Shown: positions 1-10,655, counted from the first letter of the stretch. The stretch is 64,000 bases of DNA from Thermoanaerobacterium thermosaccharolyticum DSM 571 (GCF_000145615.1 NC_014410.1:1537501-1601500); one strand, 5' to 3'. Notes: a model not told the origin generated them from the letters alone. Made by a program: numbers and translations.

Positions 1-667
<667 letters not shown>

Positions 668-752
668 ATATCCTTTTACTCTTCTTACTCTTACTGGCTT
701 TATCTCACTGTTCGGTTTTCAAGGTTCAACCTCGCGTCAAGCGACATTGTCT

Positions 753-781
753 ATATTACCACATTTATTTCTCTCTGTCAA
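753..781 (-). promoter_or_regulatory. rRNA operon promoter, proximal
   Basis: On the minus strand TTGACA (776-781) is followed after exactly 17 nt by TAATAT (753-758), about 85 nt upstream of the 16S 5' end. The -35 is perfect and the -10 has one mismatch. Its downstream flank (agacaatgtcgcttga) closely resembles the flank of the distal promoter, so the two look duplicated. Confidence 0.85.
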
Positions 782-842
782 CATTCTTTTCGCTGGTTTG
801 TTTTGGTACTTTGCTTCGCCGCTTTCTCAAACGACATGTGTT

Positions 843-871
843 AATATACCACGTTTTAAATTGATTTTCAA
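843..871 (-). promoter_or_regulatory. rRNA operon promoter, distal
   Basis: On the minus strand TTGAAA (866-871), a 17-nt spacer and TATATT (843-848) precede the proximal promoter by about 90 nt. Both spacers end in cgtgg or tgtgg and both -10 boxes are followed by an acatgtcg-like or caatgtcg-like segment. Tandem promoters of this kind are usual for rrn operons in Firmicutes. Confidence 0.75.
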
Positions 872-989
872 ACACGACATTTGGTCATATACTATAATTA
901 TAGACAATTATGTCTATATATTTTTATTATACTCTTTTTTACGAATCTTTATTACATAATAAATATTTATTCTTATAAAAATAACCTTA

Positions 990-1018
990 TTGAATCATTT
1001 TTGCCTATGTGATATAAA
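990..1018 (+). promoter_or_regulatory. Promoter of the rRNA methyltransferase gene
   Basis: TTGAAT (990-995), a 17-nt spacer and TATAAA (1013-1018) lie 33 bp before the start codon at 1052. This promoter is divergent from the rRNA promoters. Apart from the promoters, 668-1051 is AT-rich and holds no gene. Confidence 0.6.
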
Positions 1019-1051
1019 TTACTTAAACGATATTAGATTAGGAGTGTTGAT

Positions 1052-2227
1052 ATGACAGATGTTATTCTCAGAAATGAAAATTTAAAAAGAGTATTAAGTG
1101 GTCATCCATGGATATACAAAACTGAAATTGATCATATAGAAGGTGAATATGAACCTGGCGGCATTGTAGATGTCTATGATTATAAAAAAAATTTTATAGG
1201 TAGAGGATACATAAATCTTAAATCCATGATATCAATCCGTCTTCTTACATATGACAGAGATGAATTGATAAATGAAGAATTTTTTAAAAAGAGAATTTCA
1301 AAAGCTTGGGAATACAGAAAAAAAATCATGAAGGATTTAAATTCTTGTAGAGTTATTTTTGGAGAAGCTGATTTTTTGCCAGCTCTTATTGTCGACAAAT
1401 TCGGTGATTATCTCGTTATACAGACGCTTTCCCTTGGTATGGAAAGATACAAAAATTTAATAGTCGATATACTTGTTGAATTGTTGAAACCTAAAGGAAT
1501 ATATGAAAGAAATGACGTAAGCGTTAGAGAAATCGAAGGCCTTCCCAAAACAAAGGGCTATTTATATGGCAATTTTAATACGATTCAGCAATTTGAAGAA
1601 AATGGTGTAAAATTTTGGGTTGACCTAGAAAACGGTCAAAAGACCGGTTATTTTTTAGATCAAAAAGAAAATAGAGCTGCAATTAAGAAATATGTAAATG
1701 AAGCCGATGTTTTAGATTGTTTCAGCCATACAGGCTCCTTTTCAGTTCACGCACTGCATTATGGCGCTAAAAGCGTAGAAACTGTTGATATATCGCAAAC
1801 AGCTTTGGATATTGCCAAGAAAAATATAGAGCTTAACGGATATTTAGATAGATGCCATTTTACATGTGATAACGCATTTGATTTGTTAAAGAAATACGAT
1901 GAAAAAAAGAAAAAATTTGATGTGGTGATTCTTGATCCACCAGCTTTTACCAAAAGCAAAGAAACAGTCAAAGACGCTATTAGAGGATACAAAGAGATAA
2001 ATCTACGTGCAATGAAAATCATAAATGAAGGCGGATTTCTTATTACATGCTCATGTTCGCAGCATATAAGTTCCGACACTTTTCTAGATATAATTAAAGA
2101 TGCAGCATATGATACTCACAAAAACATCAGGTTAATTGAAAAAAGAACACAGTCAAAGGATCACCCGATTTTACTAGCTTCCAATGAAACAGAATATTTA
2201 AAGTGCGTAATACTGCAAGTATTTTAA
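1052..2227 (+). CDS. rlmI: Class I SAM-dependent rRNA methyltransferase, RlmI/YccW type
   Basis: This 391-residue protein matches the RlmI-type 23S rRNA m5C methyltransferase family in length and order. An N-terminal PUA-like RNA-binding segment (about 1-75, LKRVLSGHPWIYKTEI) precedes a Rossmann methyltransferase. The SAM loop LDCFSHTGSFSVHAL lies near residue 220, the DPPAF motif near 295, and a TCSCS segment near 332 holds the likely catalytic cysteine. The start is supported by GGAG at 1041-1044, 7 nt upstream of ATG. It is a single gene, divergent from the rRNA operon and closed by the hairpin at 2235-2263. The exact target nucleotide is family inference; a related member (RlmK/L-like) is possible. 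Confidence 0.85.
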   Translation: MTDVILRNENLKRVLSGHPWIYKTEIDHIEGEYEPGGIVDVYDYKKNFIGRGYINLKSMISIRLLTYDRDELINEEFFKKRISKAWEYRKKIMKDLNSCRVIFGEADFLPALIVDKFGDYLVIQTLSLGMERYKNLIVDILVELLKPKGIYERNDVSVREIEGLPKTKGYLYGNFNTIQQFEENGVKFWVDLENGQKTGYFLDQKENRAAIKKYVNEADVLDCFSHTGSFSVHALHYGAKSVETVDISQTALDIAKKNIELNGYLDRCHFTCDNAFDLLKKYDEKKKKFDVVILDPPAFTKSKETVKDAIRGYKEINLRAMKIINEGGFLITCSCSQHISSDTFLDIIKDAAYDTHKNIRLIEKRTQSKDHPILLASNETEYLKCVILQVF

Positions 2228-2234
2228 ATTGTCA

Positions 2235-2263
2235 AAATAAGAGGTTGTTTCAGCCTCTTATTT
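2235..2263. terminator. Bidirectional terminator between rlmI and pyrE
   Basis: A perfect 10-bp stem (AAATAAGAGG with CCTCTTATTT) encloses a 9-nt loop and has A/T runs at both feet, so it can stop transcription from either side. It includes the pyrE stop codon, as expected for two convergent genes. Confidence 0.8.
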
Positions 2264-2833
2264 AAACTTCCTACTACCAGGCTTATCAACTGGTAACCCT
2301 TCTTTGCATAGCGGGCAGTCTTTACTTTCATACGATATAACATCAAGCGATATTACAGATTCAAATTTTATGCCGAAATCAACTTTGCCATTGCTTCTAT
2401 CCACTATACATGCAACACCTACAACATTTGCATTGTAATTTTTTACAACTTCAATAACTTCTTTCACGGAACCACCTGTTGTAACAACATCTTCTACTAC
2501 AAGTACATTATCACCTTCATTTATTTCAAATCCTCTCCTAAGCTTCATAATCCCTTCTTCTCTTTCCGCAAACAGTGCTTTTGCGCCTAACTGTCTTGCA
2601 ACTTCATATGCAAATATAATACCTCCAATAGCAGGCCCAATTACAATATCTATTTTTTCACCACTAAATCTTTGCACTATTTCTTTTGCAAACAAAGCAC
2701 TGTATTCAGGATATTGAAATATTTTTGCACATTGAAGATACGTATCGCTATGTCTTCCTGACGTCAGCAAAAAGTGCCCTTTATTTAGTACTTTTAAATC
2801 ACTTAATATTTTTAATATTTCTTTTCTATCCAT
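2258..2833 (-). CDS. pyrE: Orotate phosphoribosyltransferase
   Basis: PyrE joins orotate to PRPP to give orotidine 5'-phosphate, the fifth step of UMP synthesis. The PRPP-binding loop [13 protein letters not shown] is visible near residues 110-122, with a type-I phosphoribosyltransferase fold around it. About 191 residues is normal. A GTG two codons earlier (2839) is also open, but AAGGA is only 3 nt from it and 9 nt from the ATG at 2833, which I therefore prefer. It is the last gene of the pyr operon, 42 nt after pyrD, and ends in the bidirectional terminator. The C-terminus carries CPLC, seen in some clostridial members; its role is unknown to me. Confidence 0.93.
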   Translation of the reverse strand: MDRKEILKILSDLKVLNKGHFLLTSGRHSDTYLQCAKIFQYPEYSALFAKEIVQRFSGEKIDIVIGPAIGGIIFAYEVARQLGAKALFAEREEGIMKLRRGFEINEGDNVLVVEDVVTTGGSVKEVIEVVKNYNANVVGVACIVDRSNGKVDFGIKFESVISLDVISYESKDCPLCKEGLPVDKPGSRKFK

Positions 2834-2875
2834 CCCCACTTGTCCTTTCTTAGATATTTTAGTTTACCATAATAT

Positions 2876-3781
2876 TTATACGTTAATACTATTGATTATC
2901 TGATTTATATCGGAAACATTGTTTTTGTTCATGTATTTTTTTATATCTTCAAGAATATCCATCGTACATGTTGGATTAATAAAATTATAAGTTCCAATTG
3001 CAACAGCAGTTGCACCAACTATCATAAACTCTATAGCATCTTCAGCAGAAGAAATTCCGCCCATCCCTATCACTGGAATTGACACGGCTTTTTTCGCTTC
3101 ATATACATATTTAAGTGCTATAGGCTTTACTGCAGGTCCCGATAAGCCTGCAAATATATTTTTGAATATTGGTTTTCTTGAGTTTATATCAACTGCCATG
3201 CCTGTAATTGTATTAATAAGCGACACTGCATCCGCTCCACCATCCTCGGCCGCCTTTGCATAAATTTTTATATCAGCAACATTTGGCGTCAATTTTACAA
3301 TCACAATTTTGTTTGTTACGCCCTTAACTCTTTTGGTTATTTCGTATATACTATTGGGATTTACTCCAAATGCCATTCCACCTTCTTTTACATTTGGACA
3401 TGAGACGTTAAGTTCCAACGCATGTACACCATCTATATCAAGTTTTTGAGCCATAGTTACAAATTCTTCTATTGTTTCACCTGCTATATTTACAATTACT
3501 TTTGTGTCAAATTTTTTTAAGAATGGCAATTCGTCTCTAAGAAATCCGTCTACACCAGGATTTTGTAATCCTACACTGTTTAAAATTCCTGACGGTGTTT
3601 CATATATACGTGGTGGTGGATTACCTTCTTTGGGATTTAAAGTAAGCCCCTTTACCATTATTGCTCCTAGCTTATTTAAATCAACATATTGTGAATACTC
3701 TTTGCCAAAGCCAAATGTGCCAGATGCTACAAATACAGGATTTTTAAATTCTAAATTTCCTATATTAACTTTTAAGCTCAA
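2876..3781 (-). CDS. pyrD: Dihydroorotate dehydrogenase, class 1B catalytic subunit
   Basis: This FMN-dependent TIM-barrel subunit oxidises dihydroorotate to orotate and passes electrons to PyrK and then NAD. The class 1 active-site cysteine is in NVSCPN near residue 130, with FMN-phosphate glycines in the C-terminal GMGGISS. Length is 301 residues. The adjacent pyrK shows class 1B rather than 1A. The start is TTG at 3781, 7 nt after AAGGAGG, and it overlaps the TGA of pyrK (TTGA), so the two subunits are probably translationally coupled. Confidence 0.95.
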   Translation of the reverse strand: MSLKVNIGNLEFKNPVFVASGTFGFGKEYSQYVDLNKLGAIMVKGLTLNPKEGNPPPRIYETPSGILNSVGLQNPGVDGFLRDELPFLKKFDTKVIVNIAGETIEEFVTMAQKLDIDGVHALELNVSCPNVKEGGMAFGVNPNSIYEITKRVKGVTNKIVIVKLTPNVADIKIYAKAAEDGGADAVSLINTITGMAVDINSRKPIFKNIFAGLSGPAVKPIALKYVYEAKKAVSIPVIGMGGISSAEDAIEFMIVGATAVAIGTYNFINPTCTMDILEDIKKYMNKNNVSDINQIINSINV

Positions 3782-4509
3782 AACACCACCTCCTTAGCCC
3801 AAAAAACAGGTCCATCCTTGCAAACTTTTTTATAGTGGTATCCATCCTCAGCTACAGTCTTACATGCACATGTCATGCACGCTCCAATCCCACATCCCAT
3901 GCGCTCTTCTACTGATATTTGACATGGTATCTTATATTTTTCTGAGATATCTTTTACAGCATTTAGCATTGGTTTAGGTCCGCAACCATAAATTATATCA
4001 GCTTCATTTATAATTTCTTTCATAGCATCTGTTACATATCCTTTCATGCCATAGCTTCCGTCTTCTGTAGTTATTAAAACATTACCATATTTGCTAAATT
4101 CATCTATAAGAAAGGCATCGCTTCTAAAACCAAGTACGATATTGATATTTTTTGATTTTAATTTCTTTGAAAGAAATAGTAGCGGAGGTATACCTATACC
4201 GCCTCCAACTACAAGAATGTTATTATATTTATCAAAGATATCAAAACCGTGTCCATGAGGCCCAGTTACATCAATTTCATCGCTAATTTTCATCTTCGAA
4301 AGATTATACGTTCCTTTTCCTCTTACTTCGTATACAACTGTCATTTTGTCTTTTTCAAAATCACATATGCTAAACGGCCGCTTCAATAAAGTATTTCCAC
4401 CACAGTTTATCATGACAAATTGTCCTGGCGTAGGGATATCTGCAAAATCAAACTCCATCCTAAATACGCCACTTCTTATTTCATCATTTCTTATGATAGT
4501 GTGTTTCAT
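3778..4509 (-). CDS. pyrK: Dihydroorotate dehydrogenase electron transfer subunit
   Basis: PyrK carries FAD and a [2Fe-2S] cluster and couples PyrD to NAD. RPFSICD near residue 45 is the FAD-binding motif, GGGIGIPPL near 105 begins the NAD half, and the C-terminal cysteines [12 protein letters not shown] and a later VCKDGPVF form the ferredoxin-type site. I start at ATG 4509 (MKHTII) because GAGGTGG lies 4 nt before it; a TTG 5 codons earlier would overlap that ribosome binding site. It starts 8 nt after the pyrF stop and its own stop overlaps the pyrD start. Confidence 0.94.
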   Translation of the reverse strand: MKHTIIRNDEIRSGVFRMEFDFADIPTPGQFVMINCGGNTLLKRPFSICDFEKDKMTVVYEVRGKGTYNLSKMKISDEIDVTGPHGHGFDIFDKYNNILVVGGGIGIPPLLFLSKKLKSKNINIVLGFRSDAFLIDEFSKYGNVLITTEDGSYGMKGYVTDAMKEIINEADIIYGCGPKPMLNAVKDISEKYKIPCQISVEERMGCGIGACMTCACKTVAEDGYHYKKVCKDGPVFWAKEVVF

Positions 4510-4517
4510 ATTCCACC

Positions 4518-5438
4518 TCAACAAGCTATATACTTTCTTTTTAATAGCGCATTATTTATCATACCTCTCATCAGAACAACTTCAGACCTTGCTGCCTGTG
4601 CATACTCATATTCAGAATAAACGTCTTTCCAGTATTGACTTTTGTAAGCAAAGATAACTTTTCTGGAAGAGTTCACTATTGCGCCTAAATTATTTTCATC
4701 AAAACAATTTGTTACATCTTCTGCCGTGGCACCTTGAGCACCATACCCAGGTACTAGAAAAATCGCTGACGGCATTTTTTCTCGGAGTATTTTAGCTTCT
4801 TCTTTATGGGTCGCTCCCACAACAGCACCTATTGAGCTATATCCTAGCTTGCCTTTCACAAGATTAGAAATCTTATTCACCATATTTGCTACATTCTCAT
4901 ATACAGTACCATTTTCAGTTTCTAAATTTTGAATTGTATATGACCCTTTATTTGATGTTTTCACAAGTATAAACAATCCCTTTTCATGCTCAATAACATC
5001 GTGTATATATGGAGTAATAGTATCTTCTCCCATATAAGGATTTACAGTAATTGCATCAATATATTCATTTTGCAAATATGCTTTAGAATACATCTCCGCC
5101 ACATCAGCTATATCCCCTCTTTTTACATCCGCTATAACCATTAACCCTTTTTCTTTAGCATATTCTGCTGTTTTGAAAAATATATCAAAACCATCCGGTC
5201 CATAAACTTCATAAAATGCAACTTGAATTTTCACTGCAGGAACTACATCAAAGATCGAATCTATTATTCCTTTGTTGAAATAATAAATAGCTTCAGATAT
5301 TCCCTTAACATTATTTCCATACTTTTTAAAAGTTATTTCTTTTATAAATTCCGGAATACTTTCAATCCTAGGATCTAAACCTACAACTGTTGGATTATTT
5401 TTAGACTTTATGGCATTTATTAATTTATCTGAAAACAT
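4518..5438 (-). CDS. pyrF: Orotidine 5'-phosphate decarboxylase, type 2
   Basis: PyrF decarboxylates OMP to UMP. At about 306 residues it belongs to the longer type 2 subfamily rather than the 230-residue type 1. The catalytic Asp-Lys-Asp segment appears as [11 protein letters not shown] near residue 100, and the C-terminal phosphate-binding [12 protein letters not shown] is present. I start at ATG 5438 because AGAGG lies 8 nt upstream; the GTG three codons earlier overlaps that site. It sits between pyrC and pyrK in the pyr operon. Confidence 0.94.
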   Translation of the reverse strand: MFSDKLINAIKSKNNPTVVGLDPRIESIPEFIKEITFKKYGNNVKGISEAIYYFNKGIIDSIFDVVPAVKIQVAFYEVYGPDGFDIFFKTAEYAKEKGLMVIADVKRGDIADVAEMYSKAYLQNEYIDAITVNPYMGEDTITPYIHDVIEHEKGLFILVKTSNKGSYTIQNLETENGTVYENVANMVNKISNLVKGKLGYSSIGAVVGATHKEEAKILREKMPSAIFLVPGYGAQGATAEDVTNCFDENNLGAIVNSSRKVIFAYKSQYWKDVYSEYEYAQAARSEVVLMRGMINNALLKRKYIAC

Positions 5439-5494
5439 ATTAAACACCTCTATTTAATATTTATTCATTTTAACGTATAATTATTCTATATATA

Positions 5495-6790
5495 TTATAC
5501 ATTACATTCTTCAAATTTGCCATTGTTTTTATAAATTATTTTCCCGTCTACTAATGTATATTCAACAACACCAGTTAATCTTTTACCGTTGAATGGAGAA
5601 TTTTTACCCTTTGATTTAAAATTATCTACATTCACCGTATATTCTTTATTCGTGTCAACTACCGTTATATCTGCAGCATTGCCCACTTTTATTCCATATG
5701 ATGTTTTTAAAAGCTTTGCTGGATTTATAGACATAAAACTTACTAGATCTTCTAAAGTAATCAAGCCATTCTTTACAAGATATGTGTAAATTACAGAAAA
5801 GGCAATCTCGATCCCTGATATTCCGAAGGCTGCTATCTCATATGGAACTTTTTTGTCATCTTTTGTATGTGGAGCATGATCTGTAGCGATAACGTCTATT
5901 GTCCCATCTTTTAAACCATCAATAAGCGCATCAACATCTTCTTTTGTCCTTAAAGGGGGATATGCTTTCGTGTTTGTATCAAATCCATCTACAATGTCTT
6001 CAGTAAGACATAGGTTATGCGGTGTAACTTCTGCTGTTACATTTACTCCATCTGCCTTGGCTCTCCTTATTAGTTCCACACTATCCTTTGTTGATACATG
6101 TGCAATATGAAGTCTTGCACCGGTAGATTTGGCTAATATTATATTTCTTGCAACCATGACTTCTTCTGCTTCATGGGGTATTCCCCTTAAACCTATCATA
6201 GTTGATATCAAACCATTATTCATGACACCTTCACCGCTTAACATTTTATCTTCACAGTGGGTGATCATCAGTAAGTCGTACATGCTGCCGTATGTCATTA
6301 TTCTTTTCATAAGGCCGGCATTCATTATTGGATGTCCATCATCCGATAATGCAACAATACCCGCATCTTTTAATTTTGCCATTTCGGAAATTTCTTCACC
6401 CATCATTCCCTTAGTCATTGACCCTATAGGTATTACCTTTGAATATCCATCCCTTTTTGCAATGCTTTTTATATATTCTACGACAACTTCATTATCTATC
6501 ACTGGATTTGTATTAGGCATACAAGCAACTGTTGTAAATCCACCTGCAACGGCGGCATGCGTACCTGTCTTTATAGTCTCTTTTTCTTCAAATCCAGGTT
6601 GCCTTAAATGTGTATGCATATCGACAAATCCCGGTAAAACATATTTGCCATTAGCATCTATAATTAATGCATCATTTAACTCTATCGTTTTTTCTATTGC
6701 TTTTATTTTTCCATTATCTACTAAAATATCTGCTTTCTCATTGGTTCCATATCCATTTATCACTGTTCCACCTTTAATAATTGTTTTCAT
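5495..6790 (-). CDS. pyrC: Dihydroorotase, class I
   Basis: This zinc amidohydrolase cyclises carbamoyl-aspartate to dihydroorotate. The metal-binding [11 protein letters not shown] is near residue 57, further histidines lie in THCED and IAHVS, and the late aspartate in ATDHAPHT completes the site. Length is 431 residues, typical of the class I enzymes of Firmicutes. AAAGGAG lies 8 nt before the ATG. The start overlaps the end of pyrB by 17 nt, which suggests coupled translation and fits physical association of the two enzymes in related bacteria. Confidence 0.95.
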   Translation of the reverse strand: MKTIIKGGTVINGYGTNEKADILVDNGKIKAIEKTIELNDALIIDANGKYVLPGFVDMHTHLRQPGFEEKETIKTGTHAAVAGGFTTVACMPNTNPVIDNEVVVEYIKSIAKRDGYSKVIPIGSMTKGMMGEEISEMAKLKDAGIVALSDDGHPIMNAGLMKRIMTYGSMYDLLMITHCEDKMLSGEGVMNNGLISTMIGLRGIPHEAEEVMVARNIILAKSTGARLHIAHVSTKDSVELIRRAKADGVNVTAEVTPHNLCLTEDIVDGFDTNTKAYPPLRTKEDVDALIDGLKDGTIDVIATDHAPHTKDDKKVPYEIAAFGISGIEIAFSVIYTYLVKNGLITLEDLVSFMSINPAKLLKTSYGIKVGNAADITVVDTNKEYTVNVDNFKSKGKNSPFNGKRLTGVVEYTLVDGKIIYKNNGKFEECNV

Positions 6791-7706
6791 TATTTTTTCT
6801 CCTTTCGCATAATAATTTTAAAAGTGCCATTCTAACTGCTACACCATTTGTTACTTGCTCCTCAATTACCGAATACCCTGAATTTGCTGCTTCGGATGAA
6901 ATTTCTACATTTCTGTTAATTGGTCCTGGATGCATCAATATGGCATCCTTTTTAGCAAGTCTCATCCTTTCAGATGTAATGCCAAAATATCTGACAAACT
7001 CATCTTTTGATGGAAATAATCCGCTTTTTTGTCTTTCTAGCTGGATTCTAAGTCCCATTACAACATCAACACCATTTATAGCTTTGTTTATGTCGTAATA
7101 GACTTTTACACCTAATTTTTCAAAAGTTTTTGGCAATAATGTAGCAGGTCCTGCTAATCTCACTTCTGCTCCCAATTTCAAAAGTCCCCACATATTTGAT
7201 CTTGCAACTCTAGAATGAACTATATCGCCAATGATGACTACCTTTAATCCTTTAAAAGATTCTTTTTTTTCTCCTATTGTCATTAAATCCAATAGAGCCT
7301 GTGTAGGATGCTCATTTAAGCCATCTCCGGCATTTATTATAGATGCATTTAAATATTTTGCCATAAGATGCGGAGCTCCTGACATGTTGTGACGTGTTAT
7401 AATCACATCCGCTTTCATCCTCTCTACTGTCCTTACGGTGTCAATGAGAGACTCACCTTTTACTACGCTGCTGGTTTTAGTCTCTATATTCCCAAAATGT
7501 GCACCCAAATATTTAGCTGCCATTTCAAATGATAGCCTTGTTCTAGTACTGGGCTCAAAAAATATTGTTATGATTGTTTTACCTTTTAAGATGTCCGAAA
7601 TTTTTTCACCCTCTATAATTTTCTTCATTTCTTTCGCTGTATCGAGTATCTCTATTAAATCTTCCTTGGACATGTCACGAATGCCCAATACATCTTTTTT
7701 TATCAC
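6774..7706 (-). CDS. pyrB: Aspartate carbamoyltransferase catalytic subunit
   Basis: PyrB condenses carbamoyl phosphate with aspartate. The carbamoyl phosphate loop [12 protein letters not shown] is near residue 50, and HPTQALLDL and the C-terminal MHPGPINRN are diagnostic. Length is 310 residues. The start codon is GTG, with AAAGGATG about 8 nt upstream. No regulatory pyrI and no carAB are in the operon. Expression is controlled by the PyrR attenuator at 7836-7916 and possibly by the second hairpin at 7732-7779. Confidence 0.95.
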   Translation of the reverse strand: MIKKDVLGIRDMSKEDLIEILDTAKEMKKIIEGEKISDILKGKTIITIFFEPSTRTRLSFEMAAKYLGAHFGNIETKTSSVVKGESLIDTVRTVERMKADVIITRHNMSGAPHLMAKYLNASIINAGDGLNEHPTQALLDLMTIGEKKESFKGLKVVIIGDIVHSRVARSNMWGLLKLGAEVRLAGPATLLPKTFEKLGVKVYYDINKAINGVDVVMGLRIQLERQKSGLFPSKDEFVRYFGITSERMRLAKKDAILMHPGPINRNVEISSEAANSGYSVIEEQVTNGVAVRMALLKLLCERRKNNENNY

Positions 7707-7731
7707 TTCTTATCATCCTTTCTTTTTTATT

Positions 7732-7779
7732 AAAAAATAGAGCAGTAACCATTTTTATTAGGTAAAAATGGCTCTGCTC
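7732..7779 (-). terminator. Second hairpin terminator in the pyrB leader
   Basis: The minus strand has GAGCAG and CCATTTTTA pairing with TAAAAATGG and CTGCTC around a short loop and one small internal loop, followed by T6 (7732-7737). It is a textbook intrinsic terminator, yet lies inside the pyr transcript about 25 nt before the pyrB start. The leader ORF 7758-7835 stops in its loop, so a ribosome on that ORF would melt it. Confidence 0.7.
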
Positions 7780-7835
7780 CTAATGCGTAGTAATATTGTG
7801 TCTTTTATGAATTTTCCGTATTTAAAAAATTTCAT
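7758..7835 (-). CDS. Possible pyrB leader peptide (25 aa)
   Basis: An ATG at 7833-7835 opens a 25-codon frame (MKFFKYGKFIKDTILLRIRS then RAIFT). GGGGAGA, 7 nt upstream, is a good ribosome binding site and is also the 3' arm of the PyrR-controlled terminator. The TAA sits in the loop of the downstream hairpin. The arrangement resembles the leader-peptide attenuator of enteric pyrBI in layout, but no homology is implied. Whether it is translated cannot be seen from sequence alone. Confidence 0.4.
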   Translation of the reverse strand: MKFFKYGKFIKDTILLRIRSRAIFT

Positions 7836-7916
7836 AAAAAATCTCCCCTTCTTTTATTTAATAAGTGGGAGAACCACAATTCTCCCTTATCAGTCTCACT
7901 GGACTAATTTAAAGGT
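7836..7916 (-). promoter_or_regulatory. PyrR-binding attenuator between pyrR and pyrB
   Basis: Three mutually exclusive RNA stems can be drawn on the minus strand. The PyrR box AGTCCAGTGAGACT (complement of 7892-7905) sits in a stem whose outer CCTT/AAGG pairs sequester the start of AGGGAGAA. If free, GGGAGAA (7880-7886) pairs with TTCTCCC (7867-7873) as antiterminator. Otherwise TCTCCC pairs with GGGGAGA (7842-7848), which is followed by T6, as terminator. UMP-bound PyrR should favour termination. Confidence 0.85.
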
Positions 7917-7918
7917 AA

Positions 7919-8545
<627 letters not shown>

Positions 8546-8568
8546 ATACACAATATTTTCTTTTAAAT

Positions 8569-8597
8569 ATGATATCACAATATATTACATTTGTCTA
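8569..8597 (-). promoter_or_regulatory. pyr operon promoter
   Basis: On the minus strand TAGACA (8592-8597), a 17-nt spacer and TATCAT (8569-8574) precede the PyrR leader by about 25 nt, giving a leader of about 110 nt before the pyrR start. No other promoter-like pair of this quality is visible in the gap. Confidence 0.7.
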
Positions 8598-8653
8598 TAG
8601 GATTTTTTAAAATTCATATACCTATATAAACTGGCGTTAATTGAAAAAGTAAA

Positions 8654-8896
8654 TCAGTCATCATTTGAAGACTTGCGTATATCATTTAATATATCTACAA
8701 TTTCTTGACTATAAAAATCTGTAGAGCTGACATAACCCCAGCCTTTAACCATCTGATATATGCCATCATAGACCAAATCATTGTATGAACATATAGCATG
8801 AGGGATATTTCGATCGTTAAGTATACTGTCTAAAAGACCTGCTTCTATCTCATTTTCTAATGTAGCTACCTTTTTAAAATTGCTGTTATTTTCCAT
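8654..8896 (-). CDS. Small DUF2007-like protein
   Basis: This 80-residue acidic protein has the pattern of DUF2007 proteins: an N-terminal strand, then E-x-E-A-G-L-L-x-S-I-L-x-x-x-x-I-P-H-A around residues 14-33, then a surface-exposed second half. AGGAGG lies 8 nt before the ATG. It has no transmembrane segment or cysteine cluster. The molecular function of the family is not established to my knowledge. It is monocistronic, between the pyr promoter and the divergent HypE-like gene. Confidence 0.7.
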   Translation of the reverse strand: MENNSNFKKVATLENEIEAGLLDSILNDRNIPHAICSYNDLVYDGIYQMVKGWGYVSSTDFYSQEIVDILNDIRKSSNDD

Positions 8897-8978
8897 GTAT
8901 AACGCCTCCTAACAAAATTATACTCCATATATCTATATTTTACCATATTGCATTGATGTGGAACATAAAAATTATTTA

Positions 8979-8987
8979 TGCTAATAT
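8979..8987 (+). promoter_or_regulatory. Extended -10 promoter of the HypE-like gene
   Basis: TGC followed by TAATAT (8982-8987) is an extended -10 element, 38 bp before the start at 9025. Only a weak -35 (TGGAAC) is seen at the matching distance. Confidence 0.45.
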
Positions 8988-9024
8988 AGATATATACTAA
9001 AATTCTCAAAGGATGTGTTGCAGA

Positions 9025-10005
9025 ATGAAAGAAGGAAAAGTGCCGGCAGACGTACTATCAAAGTTTGTTTATACAAATCTCGGCTTGAAGAGAAGCGATG
9101 TACTGTTGCATTCAGGCATAGGTGAAGATTGTAGTGTTATTGAAGTTGGTGAATATGCTGTTATACTATCTTCTGATCCTATAACAGCTTCAAATAATCT
9201 AAGCGGTTATCTATCGGTAATCATTTCTTGCAATGATATTGCATCATGCGGTGCAAAGCCAATTGGTGTTCTTGAAACAATCTTATTGCCATCTGGATCA
9301 GATGAAGAATTATTACACGATATCATGAAAGAAATAGATAGAGGTGCTAAAGAACTTAATGTAGAAGTCCTTGGTGGCCACAGCGAAGTTACATCATCTG
9401 TTAATAAGCCAATCATATCTACTACAGCAGTAGGTATGTGTAAAAGAAACAAATTCATAAAGACAAGTGGAGCTAAATTAAATGATGATGTAATAGTAAC
9501 TAAATCTTTGGGGCTTGAAGGAACATTCATTATTGCAAATGACTATTATGACATTCTTAAAAAGCATATTTCGCTCAAAACACTAGATAATGCTAAAAGT
9601 TTTATAAATGAATTAAGCGCGGTAAAAGACGGGCTAATTTCAGCAGCAAATGGCGCAAACTCCATGCATGATATTACTGAAGGTGGCTTATTGGGCGCAG
9701 CGTATGAAGTTGCAGAAGCATCAAACAAAGGTATTGAAATATATAATGACTTAATCCCAATAAGAGAAGAAACTAAAATCATATGCAACTTTTTTAATAT
9801 AGACCCCCTTAAACTTATCTCAAGCGGATCAATGATTATTACATCATCAGATGGCAGTAAATTAGTAAATGAATTAAAAAAACAAAATATCGAAGCAACC
9901 ATAATAGGCAAAATTACAGAGCATGGAAAATTCCTTATAGATAAAGACAAAAAAATAGAGATACTACCGCCAGATTCTGATGAAATATATAAAATATCGA
10001 TTTAA
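9025..10005 (+). CDS. AIR synthase-related protein, HypE-like
   Basis: The 326-residue protein has the PurM/HypE/SelD/ThiL fold: an N-terminal ATP-binding half (GIGEDCSVIEVG near residue 35, SSDPITASNN near 50, NDIASCGAKPIGVLET near 75) and a C-terminal half with HDITEGGLLGAAYEVAEAS. HypE itself makes the thiocyanate carrier for hydrogenase maturation and ends in a cysteine; this protein ends in YKISI, so a HypE role is unlikely. No other hyp gene is nearby. ATG 9025 is preferred over ATG 9013, which overlaps the AAAGGA ribosome binding site. The substrate is unknown. Confidence 0.75.
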   Translation: MKEGKVPADVLSKFVYTNLGLKRSDVLLHSGIGEDCSVIEVGEYAVILSSDPITASNNLSGYLSVIISCNDIASCGAKPIGVLETILLPSGSDEELLHDIMKEIDRGAKELNVEVLGGHSEVTSSVNKPIISTTAVGMCKRNKFIKTSGAKLNDDVIVTKSLGLEGTFIIANDYYDILKKHISLKTLDNAKSFINELSAVKDGLISAANGANSMHDITEGGLLGAAYEVAEASNKGIEIYNDLIPIREETKIICNFFNIDPLKLISSGSMIITSSDGSKLVNELKKQNIEATIIGKITEHGKFLIDKDKKIEILPPDSDEIYKISI

Positions 10006-10010
10006 AAAAA

Positions 10011-10643
10011 TTATAAAAACGGATTGTGAAGTTTTTCTTCTTTTATAGTAGTAATATCTCCATGACCTGGATAGACTAGCAAATCATCGTCTAAAACAAA
10101 CAATTTATTTTTTATTGAATCTATTATTTCACTGTAATTACCACCTGGGAAGTCTGTTCGTCCTATAGAACCTTTAAAAAGCGTATCTCCTGAAAAGCAA
10201 ACACCATCTACCTTATAACATAATCCACCAGGTGTATGTCCAGGTGTATGAATAACAGAAATTGTGATATCATTATTTAATTTTAAAGTATCATCATCAT
10301 TCAGCAAAATGTCAGCATTTTTAACAACTATTTTTTTAAAGCTTATCTCAGATAGATTAAGGCGGGTATCTGAAAGCAGTACTGAATCATCTGCTGAAAT
10401 ACAGACCTTTGCATTAAATCTATCTCTAAAGAAATCAACACCACCTATGTGGTCAAAATGCCCATGCGTAACTAAGATGTATTTTAAGCTAAGATTATTT
10501 TTCTCTATATAATTTTCAATTTCTTTTGCCGGTATCCCCGGGTCTACCATTACACATTCATTGCTATCTTTTATTGATAAGACATAGCAATTAGATTGAA
10601 ATGGTCCCAGTACAAATCTTTGAATATTAATATCGTTTATCAT
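10011..10643 (-). CDS. MBL-fold metallohydrolase, glyoxalase II-like
   Basis: The metallo-beta-lactamase signature THGHFDHIGG lies near residues 58-68, followed by further metal ligands in HTPGHTPGG (near 130), FSGDTLF and the C-terminal YPGHGD. At 210 residues this is the short YcbL-like form without the glutathione-binding C-terminal domain of true glyoxalase II. It probably hydrolyses a thioester or similar small substrate in the cytosol. GAGGAGA lies 7 nt before ATG. It opens closely onto dtd (12 nt), so both belong to the rel-apt-recJ transcription direction. Confidence 0.85.
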   Translation of the reverse strand: MINDINIQRFVLGPFQSNCYVLSIKDSNECVMVDPGIPAKEIENYIEKNNLSLKYILVTHGHFDHIGGVDFFRDRFNAKVCISADDSVLLSDTRLNLSEISFKKIVVKNADILLNDDDTLKLNNDITISVIHTPGHTPGGLCYKVDGVCFSGDTLFKGSIGRTDFPGGNYSEIIDSIKNKLFVLDDDLLVYPGHGDITTIKEEKLHNPFL

Positions 10644-10655
10644 TGTATTCTCTCC

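Noticed and set aside
6129-6812. Plus-strand open reading frame of 227 codons
   Set aside because: Exactly antisense to pyrC, rich in codons complementary to that gene, and without a start signal.
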